This document shows, piece by piece, positions 1 to 6,736 of a DNA stretch of 36,742 nucleotides. This DNA comes from Baia soyae. GTDB taxonomy: Bacteria; Bacillota; Bacilli; Thermoactinomycetales; Thermoactinomycetaceae. Positions within the stretch are counted from its first letter, which is position 1. The number at the start of each line of letters is the position of its first letter. Both the position numbers and the translations under genes were made by a program. Below the pieces are notes generated by a model. It saw only the letters and a program-made list of their open reading frames with translations, was not told the origin of the DNA and ran no database searches. The DNA lies in the NCBI RefSeq assembly GCF_004341445.1, contig NZ_SLXV01000031.1:1-36742 (forward strand). Reading direction: 5' to 3'.

Positions 1-34
1 CTTTCAATTTTGTTTCTAATGAATATTTAGCCAT
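1..34 (-). CDS. IS3-family transposase OrfA, N-terminal fragment
   Basis: On the minus strand a GGAGGTG ribosome binding site lies 8 bases before ATG at 34-32. The frame reads MAKYSLETKLK up to the window edge. This opening resembles the helix-turn-helix OrfA proteins of IS3/IS150 elements, which bind the terminal repeats. Only 11 residues are visible, so the assignment rests on the start, the RBS and the IS-like end just upstream. The window cuts the gene; nothing suggests it is broken. Confidence 0.55.
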   Translation of the reverse strand, partial: MAKYSLETKLK

Positions 35-95
35 AGAAAAAGCACCTCCAACTGTTGGGTTTTAATTTCGTGTCCAACAATTGGGGTGCAGTTCA
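1..95 (-). mobile_element. End of an IS3-family (IS150-like) insertion sequence, partial
   Basis: Read on the minus strand, this stretch begins with TGAACTGCACCCCAA and a TTGTTGGAC block, followed by an RBS and the start of a transposase-like frame. A 5'-TG terminus with that GC-rich beginning is typical, from memory, of IS3-family ends. The outer terminus is placed at base 95 because the next bases form a terminator stem. The rest of the element lies outside the window, so neither the other end nor a target duplication can be checked. Confidence 0.6.
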
Positions 96-128
96 GCCTA
101 GTAATCTAGACCAAGCTAGGCTTTTTTT
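95..128. terminator. Intrinsic terminator, stem AGCCTAG/CTAGGCT
   Basis: A 7-bp stem (AGCCTAG at 95-101 with CTAGGCT at 116-122) is followed by seven T on the plus strand. Read on the minus strand it lies just after the ABC permease gene, but there the stem is followed directly by the IS3 end and not by a T-run. It may once have worked in both directions. Confidence 0.6.
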
Positions 129-146
129 ATGAATCATATTCACTTC

Positions 147-1130
147 TTACGCCATTACGTCACGTCTAGAAAATGCTACAAATGCGACAATCAACGCTAC
201 AGCGGACCAGGCTCCGAGCACTCCTATAGAGAGTGGTAATGTCATGCCCTCTATGAGGATAGGGCGGCCAGAGAGATAGTCGGTTAAGCGTAATTGGGTG
301 AAGGCGAAGTATTTGATTGCACCCCATGTGGGAGAAAGTTGCATGAGCAGATTCCCCGAGATGACAGCTGCGAGCATAATGCCCATGCCGGATGCGGTGC
401 TTCGTACCAAGACGGATACCATAAAGGAAACCGTTGCAACGGTGATACAGGCGAGCCAAGAGAGACCGTATGCCATAAGGAGATATTTCCATTGGGGGAT
501 AAGATGGACAAACTCTGTCATCAGGGCTCCATTTTTCTCTTGGAATCCGGATAATACCGGGAGATCCCAACCCCCATATCCAAAGATGACTCCAGAGAGC
601 AAGTAGCTCAATATGGCGGTACTTAATACGATAAAAGATGTGGCAAAGAGCAGGGATATGTATTTGCTAAGGAGTACTTTCCAACGCCGAACGGGCCGAG
701 TAAGGAGTAGTTTGATCGTTCCGCTGGAGTGCTCGGAAGAAACTAAATCGGCTGCGATAATGACGACTAATAATGGGATAAAGAGAGAAACAGATTCCTC
801 TACAAATTTTCGCATAAATGTAGGAGCACCAGGTGCCGTTGGATCAATATCGTGCTTTAGATAATATTCTTGTTGCTGGATATTCAGTTTGATAAATGCT
901 TTCCATTCTTCGGGTAATCGGCTGGATGTTAAGCGGTTTTGTTGATCGATGATCTGTTGCTTTAGGACGACTTTCCAATCGCTTGTGCCAATTTGCTTAG
1001 CCGCTCTTTCGAGTGTTTGTGCTTGAGCGTATGTAAAAATCGGAATCAGGATGACTAAGATCCCTAAGATGACCCAAAGTCGCTTTTTCCGAACCATTTT
1101 TAACATTTCATTATAGACAAGTCCGATCAT
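147..1130 (-). CDS. ABC-2 type transporter permease
   Basis: 327-aa membrane protein forming the channel of an ABC exporter. Six hydrophobic segments can be placed at about residues 17-35, 115-130, 157-178, 218-243, 248-264 and 301-320, with a large extracytoplasmic loop between the first two. The RPVRRWKVLLSKY segment before the third helix is typical of ABC-2 permeases that follow BcrA-like ATPases. Its ATG overlaps the stop of the ATPase gene (ATGA), so translation is probably coupled. The closest functional type would be antibiotic- or bacteriocin-resistance export, but the substrate cannot be read from the sequence. It is the last gene of a three-gene minus-strand operon. Confidence 0.85.
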   Translation of the reverse strand: MIGLVYNEMLKMVRKKRLWVILGILVILIPIFTYAQAQTLERAAKQIGTSDWKVVLKQQIIDQQNRLTSSRLPEEWKAFIKLNIQQQEYYLKHDIDPTAPGAPTFMRKFVEESVSLFIPLLVVIIAADLVSSEHSSGTIKLLLTRPVRRWKVLLSKYISLLFATSFIVLSTAILSYLLSGVIFGYGGWDLPVLSGFQEKNGALMTEFVHLIPQWKYLLMAYGLSWLACITVATVSFMVSVLVRSTASGMGIMLAAVISGNLLMQLSPTWGAIKYFAFTQLRLTDYLSGRPILIEGMTLPLSIGVLGAWSAVALIVAFVAFSRRDVMA

Positions 1131-2053
1131 AGTTTGGTTTCGCCTCCTGTCAGTTGTAAAAATAAGTCTTCGAGTGTAGCTTGTACAGGACGAATTCCCG
1201 TTACTTTTATCTGCTTAGCTGTAAGTTTCTCATTTACTTCAGCAATGCGGTCTAGAGGCATATATACATAAAAATGTTCATCTGTCTGTTCAACGGGGCG
1301 GACAAAGGATAGTTCTTGCAGGACTTGTACACCAGATGGAAGCGGGTCCAATTTCCACTCGATGCGGGTTTCCTCTTCATGGACAAGCTCATGTACAGGT
1401 CCGGTGTATACAATTTTTCCTTTGTTGATAATGGCAACGCGATCACACATGAGTTGAATCTCATGTAGGATGTGGCTCGAGATGAATACACTAATTCCTT
1501 GTTCTTCGACTAGCTTGCGAATGAAAGCCCGAAGCTCTCGAATGCCGGCAGGATCAAGACCATTCGTAGGTTCATCGAGGATGAGTAATTTGGGAGAGCC
1601 GAGTAATGCTTGGGCGATTCCAAGACGTTGACGCATTCCGAGTGAGTAGGTTTTGACCAGTTCATCAATCCGTTCTTCTAGTTCGACGAGGCGAATAATT
1701 TCATTGATCCACTCGGTTGTAATTCCTGTCATCATACGGGCGAAGTGCTCTAGGTTTTCACGGCCGGTGAGGTAGGGATAAAGCTCTGGATTTTCCACAA
1801 TACAGCCCACTTGGGAGATCGCCTCGATAAATTGATTTTGTAAGGGATATCCTCCGATTTGAATCGTTCCCTCTGTGGGGCGGATAAGTCCAACTAGCAT
1901 GCGGATGGTAGTGGTTTTTCCTGCGCCATTTGGCCCTAGAAACCCAAAAATTTCTCCTTTTTGCACCTCAAAGGTAATATCCTCTACGATTTTTCGTTTC
2001 CCGATATGTTTGCTTAGCTTCTTTACCTCGAGTACTGGGGGAGTTTGGCTCAT
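1127..2053 (-). CDS. ABC transporter ATP-binding protein, BcrA-like
   Basis: 308-aa ATPase that would drive the adjacent ABC-2 permease. Walker A GPNGAGKT is at residues 40-47, the signature SLGMRQ at 137-142, Walker B ends in LILDEP at about 157-162, and the H-loop His is at 194. The YSLGMRQRL form of the signature is characteristic of the bacitracin-exporter (BcrA) type. About 90 residues after the ATPase core form the accessory domain usual in this class. Start and stop both overlap the neighbouring genes by four bases, so the three genes form one tightly coupled unit. The substrate is unknown. Confidence 0.9.
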   Translation of the reverse strand: MSQTPPVLEVKKLSKHIGKRKIVEDITFEVQKGEIFGFLGPNGAGKTTTIRMLVGLIRPTEGTIQIGGYPLQNQFIEAISQVGCIVENPELYPYLTGRENLEHFARMMTGITTEWINEIIRLVELEERIDELVKTYSLGMRQRLGIAQALLGSPKLLILDEPTNGLDPAGIRELRAFIRKLVEEQGISVFISSHILHEIQLMCDRVAIINKGKIVYTGPVHELVHEEETRIEWKLDPLPSGVQVLQELSFVRPVEQTDEHFYVYMPLDRIAEVNEKLTAKQIKVTGIRPVQATLEDLFLQLTGGETKL

Positions 2054-2859
2054 TTGGTCTCCATCCCTTCTTGGTCGATTACCAGCTGGGCGAGGCGATT
2101 TGCCATGCGCTGATATCCATTTTGATTTGGATGAAAGTGGTCTGTAAAGAGATATCGCTTTGGATCTAATTGAAATAAGTCATATGTAGGGACAAAAACA
2201 ACGCGATCATATTTGGCGATCACTTGTTGAGCGGTTTGATTCCAATGAGCGACAAATTCATTGGTTTGTTTGGCTTCGGATAAGTCGCCAAATGGATTGT
2301 ACAAACCAAAAACAAAGATGGTTGCTTTGGAATTATGTTTTCGAATTTCTTTCAAGATGAAGTCTACATTTTCTTGATATGTAAGGCGTGCTTTTTCGAC
2401 TGTTGCAGGATCCGTGTTTTCAAGACGACCACTTCCTCGAAATAGGTCGTTTCCACCGATGGTTAAGGGGATGATCTCGGCACTTTTTAGCAAGTTAACT
2501 GTTTCAGGCTGTGAGATCTGTTTGCGAAGATCAGTAGAGGTGGCACCACTAACGCTTAAATTGACAAGGCTTACCTCTGATTTGCTTGATTTTTGTAGTT
2601 GCTCTCGAAAAAGCTGGACGTATCCTTTTCCGCTATCATCTCCGATCCCACGGGTTAGGGAATCACCTAGACTGACGATTCGTCCAATGGTGGGACTGGT
2701 TGGAGAGGCTACTTTCTGAGAATCAGGAGTTTGGAGGTTAGATGCTTGAGGCCGAAAAAGTTCGACAAGAGACATGATGGAACCGATTAATAGGATGGAG
2801 AATGAGGCGATTGCTACCGCAAAGATACTAATCCACCTCATAGGGCGCTTAGAGTGCAT
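2050..2859 (-). CDS. Membrane-anchored SGNH/GDSL-family hydrolase
   Basis: 269-aa esterase-type protein. A single hydrophobic segment at residues 10-31 should anchor it with the catalytic domain outside the cell. SGNH blocks are clear: GDSL with Ser67, a Gly in block II near residue 105, GGND at 135-138, and block V with Asp240 and His243 (DHFH). The catalytic set is therefore intact. It is the first gene of the minus-strand operon with the ABC exporter, whose ATPase start overlaps its stop as ATGA. A lipase, acyl-esterase or cell-wall deacylase role is possible; the substrate cannot be inferred. Confidence 0.85.
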   Translation of the reverse strand: MHSKRPMRWISIFAVAIASFSILLIGSIMSLVELFRPQASNLQTPDSQKVASPTSPTIGRIVSLGDSLTRGIGDDSGKGYVQLFREQLQKSSKSEVSLVNLSVSGATSTDLRKQISQPETVNLLKSAEIIPLTIGGNDLFRGSGRLENTDPATVEKARLTYQENVDFILKEIRKHNSKATIFVFGLYNPFGDLSEAKQTNEFVAHWNQTAQQVIAKYDRVVFVPTYDLFQLDPKRYLFTDHFHPNQNGYQRMANRLAQLVIDQEGMETK

Positions 2860-2966
2860 AAGTTATCCTCCTAAATATAGATTCGTTACTAACTTTAGTT
2901 TTACATATTATCCTTGAAAAATGAATATATTTTCTTGAATGATCGTTTGTCTATGCTGTGAAGGCA

Positions 2967-2993
2967 ACTAATAGCCCATAGGCGCATAGGATA
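2967..2993 (+). promoter_or_regulatory. Candidate sigma-K promoter of the SafA-like gene
   Basis: CATAGGATA at 2985-2993 matches the sigma-K -10 pattern CATAnnnTA, and an AC-containing -35 (AACTA, around 2966-2970) sits about 16 bases upstream. It lies 35 bases before the TTG start of the SafA-like gene. The pattern is short and read by eye, so chance occurrence is possible. Confidence 0.45.
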
Positions 2994-3027
2994 GAATAAT
3001 CCATTTGTATTTGAGGAGGTACCGGGT

Positions 3028-3690
3028 TTGAAAATTCATATCGTACGTCCTGGGGAACAGTTATGGGACTTGGTACAAAAGTATAATGTTCCGTTAGAGC
3101 GAGTACTAGAAGCAAATCCCAATATTATGGAACCAGAACAGTTGGAAGTAGGGAGTAAGGTGCGAATCCCATCTGGGCGAGTACCCGTTTCTCCCATAAA
3201 GAGAGACTATCTACCCCAGAAGCCATTAGTAGAGCGACCAGCTGGTTCGCCACAAGATTTACAATTAACGATTGCGAAGCCGATTCGGGTGGAGGATGTT
3301 CAATTCTACCAAAACGAACCTGCTCAGTATGACGATTATGACGACTATGATTCATCAAGTGAAGTACCGCTCGATGAATGGGAGTCTTCTTCTATCTATT
3401 CCCATCCACCTTCTTACCCTACTCAGTTTGCACCATTTTATCCAACGGAGCCTGGATTTTATTCCTATCCACATCTTGCGCACGCTTCTACACCCTATCC
3501 AAGTCATCCTTGCACTGATTGTGGATCTCCTTCGCCCTATCCGCCGCAAACATCGATGTCGCCGCCACCCTATCCGTTTTGGACTCCATACGGAAATCAT
3601 CAACCAGGGTACTGGCAACCTGAGATGATGATGAATCAAGTACCGGCGTATGGAAATGAGGACTTTGAGAGCTCTTCGGCAGAGTTTTAA
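3028..3690 (+). CDS. safA: SafA-like spore coat assembly protein with N-terminal LysM domain
   Basis: 220 aa. The TTG start follows AGGAGG with 8 bases of spacing. Residues 1-48 form one LysM domain (begins MKIHIVRPGEQLW, ends near VRIPSG), which binds peptidoglycan and resembles the opening of B. subtilis SafA, the morphogenetic protein that anchors coat at the cortex. After a basic linker comes an acidic YDDYDDYD stretch near residues 100-108, then a low-complexity Pro/Tyr/Ser tail without stable folds. SafA in B. subtilis is longer (about 390 aa, from memory) but has the same layout. The next gene is a CotS-like protein, which supports a coat role. A SpoVID-like role is less likely because its LysM is C-terminal. 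Confidence 0.7.
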   Translation: MKIHIVRPGEQLWDLVQKYNVPLERVLEANPNIMEPEQLEVGSKVRIPSGRVPVSPIKRDYLPQKPLVERPAGSPQDLQLTIAKPIRVEDVQFYQNEPAQYDDYDDYDSSSEVPLDEWESSSIYSHPPSYPTQFAPFYPTEPGFYSYPHLAHASTPYPSHPCTDCGSPSPYPPQTSMSPPPYPFWTPYGNHQPGYWQPEMMMNQVPAYGNEDFESSSAEF

Positions 3691-3713
3691 CTAAGATAAA
3701 GGAAGGGATCAAT

Positions 3714-4658
3714 ATGTCCCAGCCAAGCTTGCGAAAAATGGAACGAGCTCTTCAGACTCGAGTAATCGATATGGAGAAAGGGCAAAAAATATGGCTCATT
3801 TATACAAATGAACAAACATGGGTAGCGAAGCAATGCCGTTCTGCTTATCATCAAGAGTGGTGGAGTCAAGTTGATCGAGAGCTCAGGCATCGTGGATTTG
3901 ACGATATGCCTACGTTTTTACATGCTGGAGATGGGTTGACATTAACCACGTATATTTGCGGGGAAACATGTAGATATCGATCTCGCAAAGAAAGTAAGCT
4001 TGTATTAGGGCAGCTAGCTCGGTTTCATCAAGCGGGACGTGGATGTACTACGCCGTCTATTCGTCGGACGGCGTTCCTTTTATGGGAGAGACTTGGACAA
4101 CGTCTAAAAAAGTTTGAAAGGCATCTACACCAATACGACCGTTCGACGGGTAAGGTTGATAAATGGATTCGAATAGCAGGTAACGAGATGTATCGTATGG
4201 GCGTAAATGCGTGGAATCAGCTATATACCCCTACATTTCATGAGATGAACGAGCAAGCTCATCTCCATCATCATCTTTGCCATCGCGATTTAGCTAGTCA
4301 TAATTGGATGATCGAAGAGGACCGGGCGTGGTTGATCGATTTCGATACAGCTAGTTACGATGCTCAGTGGGGGGATCTTTGGCAAATTAGTACCCGGGTC
4401 TTAACTGAAAACCATTGGAACCGATCGCTATGGATTGAAATGATGGAATGTTATGAACACCATCAACCTTTATCAGATTGGGAGAAATATTTTATCAAAG
4501 TGATGTATGGCTTTCCCAATGAGTTTTTTCGCGAGTCGATCGGAGTGCTGGAAAAGAAGCCCGGTTATCGCCTAGATTATACAGGTCCCTACTTGGAAAG
4601 AATTATTGATGATATAGGGCGCCACCGGGAGTTTCTCTCGCAATTGCGTCATTGGTAA
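3714..4658 (+). CDS. CotS/YutH-type spore coat kinase-like protein
   Basis: 314 aa with an aminoglycoside-phosphotransferase/choline-kinase fold. The catalytic HRDLASHN motif is at residues 190-197 (pattern HxDxxxxN) and the metal-binding Asp lies in LIDFD near 209. Spore coat members of this family in B. subtilis (CotS, CotI, YutH, YsxE) have the same length and motifs. The gene starts 23 bases after the SafA-like stop, with an AAAGGAAGGG ribosome binding site. In B. subtilis ysxE lies next to the LysM coat protein gene spoVID, a similar pairing. It probably acts in the mother cell at the forespore surface. The phosphorylated substrate is unknown, and it could also be a metabolic small-molecule kinase. 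Confidence 0.7.
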   Translation: MSQPSLRKMERALQTRVIDMEKGQKIWLIYTNEQTWVAKQCRSAYHQEWWSQVDRELRHRGFDDMPTFLHAGDGLTLTTYICGETCRYRSRKESKLVLGQLARFHQAGRGCTTPSIRRTAFLLWERLGQRLKKFERHLHQYDRSTGKVDKWIRIAGNEMYRMGVNAWNQLYTPTFHEMNEQAHLHHHLCHRDLASHNWMIEEDRAWLIDFDTASYDAQWGDLWQISTRVLTENHWNRSLWIEMMECYEHHQPLSDWEKYFIKVMYGFPNEFFRESIGVLEKKPGYRLDYTGPYLERIIDDIGRHREFLSQLRHW

Positions 4659-4712
4659 TGTTATGATAGAGGCCAAATCACCCATAGTTCGCCTTAGGGA
4701 GGCATCTTAGAA

Positions 4713-5558
4713 ATGAAAGTTGCATTAGCGCAAATTCGACCACATTTGGGTAATGTGGCTAAAAACATTGAAATTCACAAACAGATGATTAAACAGGCAA
4801 AAGAAGAAGGAGTCGAGTTGCTTATATTTCCAGAGTTAAGCTTAATGGGATATAATCTGCTCGACTTAACTTACGATGTGGCTTGCACCATGGATAGTGA
4901 AGAAGTACAGGAGATTGTTTCCGAGTCTAAGGGCATTGATATTGCTTTTGGAATCGTAGAGCGTTCTCCCGATCACATCTTGTATAATTCGGCGATTTAT
5001 GCGAGTTATGGTAGTGTTCAATCCGTGCATCGCAAAGTATATCTACCTACATATGGAATGTTTGATGAGGCGCGTTATTTTGGTCGAGGAGAAAAGATTC
5101 GAGCATTTGACACGAGATTTGGTCGTGTGGGGATGCTAATCTGCGAAGATATGTGGCATCCATCAGCTCCTTATCTGCTAGCTCAGGATCGAGCAGAGCT
5201 TCTGATTGTACTCGCCAATTCTCCAGCGCGTGGTGTACACGCTAAAGGGCTGGGAACACAGGACTCATGGGACTTGATTCTGACTAGCCAAGCTCAATTT
5301 TACGGGATGTTTATTGCATGTACGCAACGCGTGGGCACCGAGGATGGAGTCACCTTTTTTGGTAATTCAACAGCCGTGGATCCATTTGGAGATACATTAG
5401 TACATGGGCCCCTTTTTGAAGAATCTCTCGTGACATTTGATTTAGATCTCGATATGGTTCGGCGGGCACGCTTTACGACCCCTATTTTACGTGATGAAAA
5501 TACAGATCTCGTGATTCGAGAACTTACTCGAATCCAACAACATCGTAGAGGAGAGTAG
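4713..5558 (+). CDS. Nitrilase-superfamily amidohydrolase, likely glutaminase subunit of NAD synthetase
   Basis: 281 aa. The Glu-Lys-Cys triad of the carbon-nitrogen hydrolase family is visible: Glu41 in FPELSLMGY, Lys108 in HRKVYLPTYG and Cys144 in LICEDMWHP. In glutamine-dependent NAD synthetases this domain sits N-terminal to the synthetase and supplies ammonia from glutamine. Here it is a separate gene ending 3 bases before nadE and in the same reading frame, with only TAG and one codon between. That makes a glutaminase role more likely than a free-standing nitrilase or omega-amidase. RBS is GGGAGG before the ATG. Confidence 0.75.
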   Translation: MKVALAQIRPHLGNVAKNIEIHKQMIKQAKEEGVELLIFPELSLMGYNLLDLTYDVACTMDSEEVQEIVSESKGIDIAFGIVERSPDHILYNSAIYASYGSVQSVHRKVYLPTYGMFDEARYFGRGEKIRAFDTRFGRVGMLICEDMWHPSAPYLLAQDRAELLIVLANSPARGVHAKGLGTQDSWDLILTSQAQFYGMFIACTQRVGTEDGVTFFGNSTAVDPFGDTLVHGPLFEESLVTFDLDLDMVRRARFTTPILRDENTDLVIRELTRIQQHRRGE

Positions 5559-5561
5559 GAC

Positions 5562-6419
5562 ATGTCTACACAGTGGTTAACGGATCAATTAACAGAAGCT
5601 CCGTATCTATCTCTCAATGAAGAGCTCACTACCCAAATATTGACTACGGCTCTACATGAAGAAGTGAACAAAGTAGGCTTTCGTCGGGTGATCTTAGGAT
5701 TATCAGGTGGGATTGACTCTGCACTTTCGCTCTATTTGGCGGTACGAGCCTTTGGAGCGGAAAACGTAATCGCGGTTCGGATGCCGTATAAGCAGAGTAG
5801 CCAAAATAGCCTAGATGATGCGGAGGAAGCGATTCTAGATACAGGAGTGAAATCACTCACGGTTGATATTACGCCTCAGATTGATGCTTACTTTGAACGT
5901 TTCCCGGATGCTAGCCCTCTCCGTAGAGGAAATAAGATGGCGCGGGAAAGAATGACGATTTTATATGATTTATCCGCTCACTATGAAGCACTTGTAGTGG
6001 GCACAAGCAATCGCACGGAATTATTACTCGGCTACGGCACGCAGTATGGGGACTCGGCTTCTGCGATCAACCCGATTGGGGATTTATATAAGACTCAGGT
6101 TCGTCAACTTTCTCGCTATGTGGGAGTTCCTAACTCGATCTTATCGAAATCGCCTAGTGCTGATTTATGGGAAAACCAGACAGATGAAGGGGAGATCGGC
6201 TTTTCTTACTTTGATATGGATCGTGTTTTTTATCACATGTTAGATTTAAAGTGGGATCGCAGAGCACTTCATAAGCAGGGCTTTTCTGATACCCTCATCG
6301 ATGCGGTTAACAGACGTATCATCCGCAACCAATTCAAACGAGTAATGCCCGTTATCTTAAAGGTATCCAATCGTACAGTAGGGATTGACTTCCGTTATCT
6401 TCGGGATTGGGGAATGTAG
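5562..6419 (+). CDS. nadE: NAD(+) synthetase
   Basis: 285 aa. Makes NAD from deamido-NAD, ATP and an ammonia source. The PP-loop SGGIDS is at residues 48-53, followed by conserved VGTSNRTE and GDLYKTQVRQL regions and the KSPSADLWENQTDEGEIGF segment typical of NadE. Length fits the stand-alone synthetase (about 270-280 aa). AGGAG at 5549-5553 gives an 8-base spacing to the ATG, so it has its own translation start despite being in frame with the upstream hydrolase. Together the two products would make a glutamine-dependent enzyme. Otherwise the synthetase could work with free ammonia. Confidence 0.92.
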   Translation: MSTQWLTDQLTEAPYLSLNEELTTQILTTALHEEVNKVGFRRVILGLSGGIDSALSLYLAVRAFGAENVIAVRMPYKQSSQNSLDDAEEAILDTGVKSLTVDITPQIDAYFERFPDASPLRRGNKMARERMTILYDLSAHYEALVVGTSNRTELLLGYGTQYGDSASAINPIGDLYKTQVRQLSRYVGVPNSILSKSPSADLWENQTDEGEIGFSYFDMDRVFYHMLDLKWDRRALHKQGFSDTLIDAVNRRIIRNQFKRVMPVILKVSNRTVGIDFRYLRDWGM

Positions 6420-6460
6420 TTTTTGAAGCACCTTGTTTGAACCCCTGAATAAAATGAGAG

Positions 6461-6574
6461 TAGAAAGTGATGAACGAACAAATCGAGACTTGCAAATTCT
6501 CTGCCTCGGGAGATCTCTTGTAACATCTGTAGCTAAACACTTTCTAATTTTTCGTTTAAGATTCATTTGAAAGA
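6461..6574 (+). repeat. Structured element, copy 1 (of 2)
   Basis: Close direct repeat of 8698-8808; I count only about seven substitutions and a few small indels over about 110 bases. An outer stem pairs AGAAAGTG (6462-6469) with CACTTTCT (6538-6545), followed by AATTTTT. Inside is a hairpin, TCTCT/GGAGA with loop GCCTCG, plus flanking GAGA/TCTC. It begins 42 bases after nadE and ends just before an unrelated terminator. It has no open frame of note. It may be a small RNA, a 3'-UTR element or the remnant end of a former collagen gene copy. I do not recognise the family. Confidence 0.7.
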
Positions 6575-6616
6575 AGCCAGTTGTTGAAAATGTATTTAAC
6601 AACTGGCTTCTTTTTG
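6571..6616 (+). terminator. Strong intrinsic terminator after nadE/element copy 1
   Basis: A 13-bp perfect stem (GAAGCCAGTTGTT with AACAACTGGCTTC) is followed by TTTTT. It ends transcription from nadE and the structured element before the collagen gene. Confidence 0.9.
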
Positions 6617-6689
6617 TTCTGGATAAAAAGCTAATCAACTTTCTGATTTTAGATATTAGAAAATCATTTGTTCCCAATTTTAGGCAGTG

Positions 6690-6702
6690 TGAATATGATT
6701 TT
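6690..6702 (+). promoter_or_regulatory. Shared upstream motif TGAATATnATnTT, copy 1
   Basis: TGAATATGATTTT lies 47 bases before the collagen gene ATG. A near-identical TGAATATTATATT lies 48 bases before the second collagen gene at 36579. The surrounding bases differ, so the motif may be part of a common sporulation promoter or activator site. It does not match a sigma factor consensus well enough to name one. Confidence 0.4.
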
Positions 6703-6736
6703 GAGAGAATTTATTACTTAGTTTAGGGGTGAAAAG

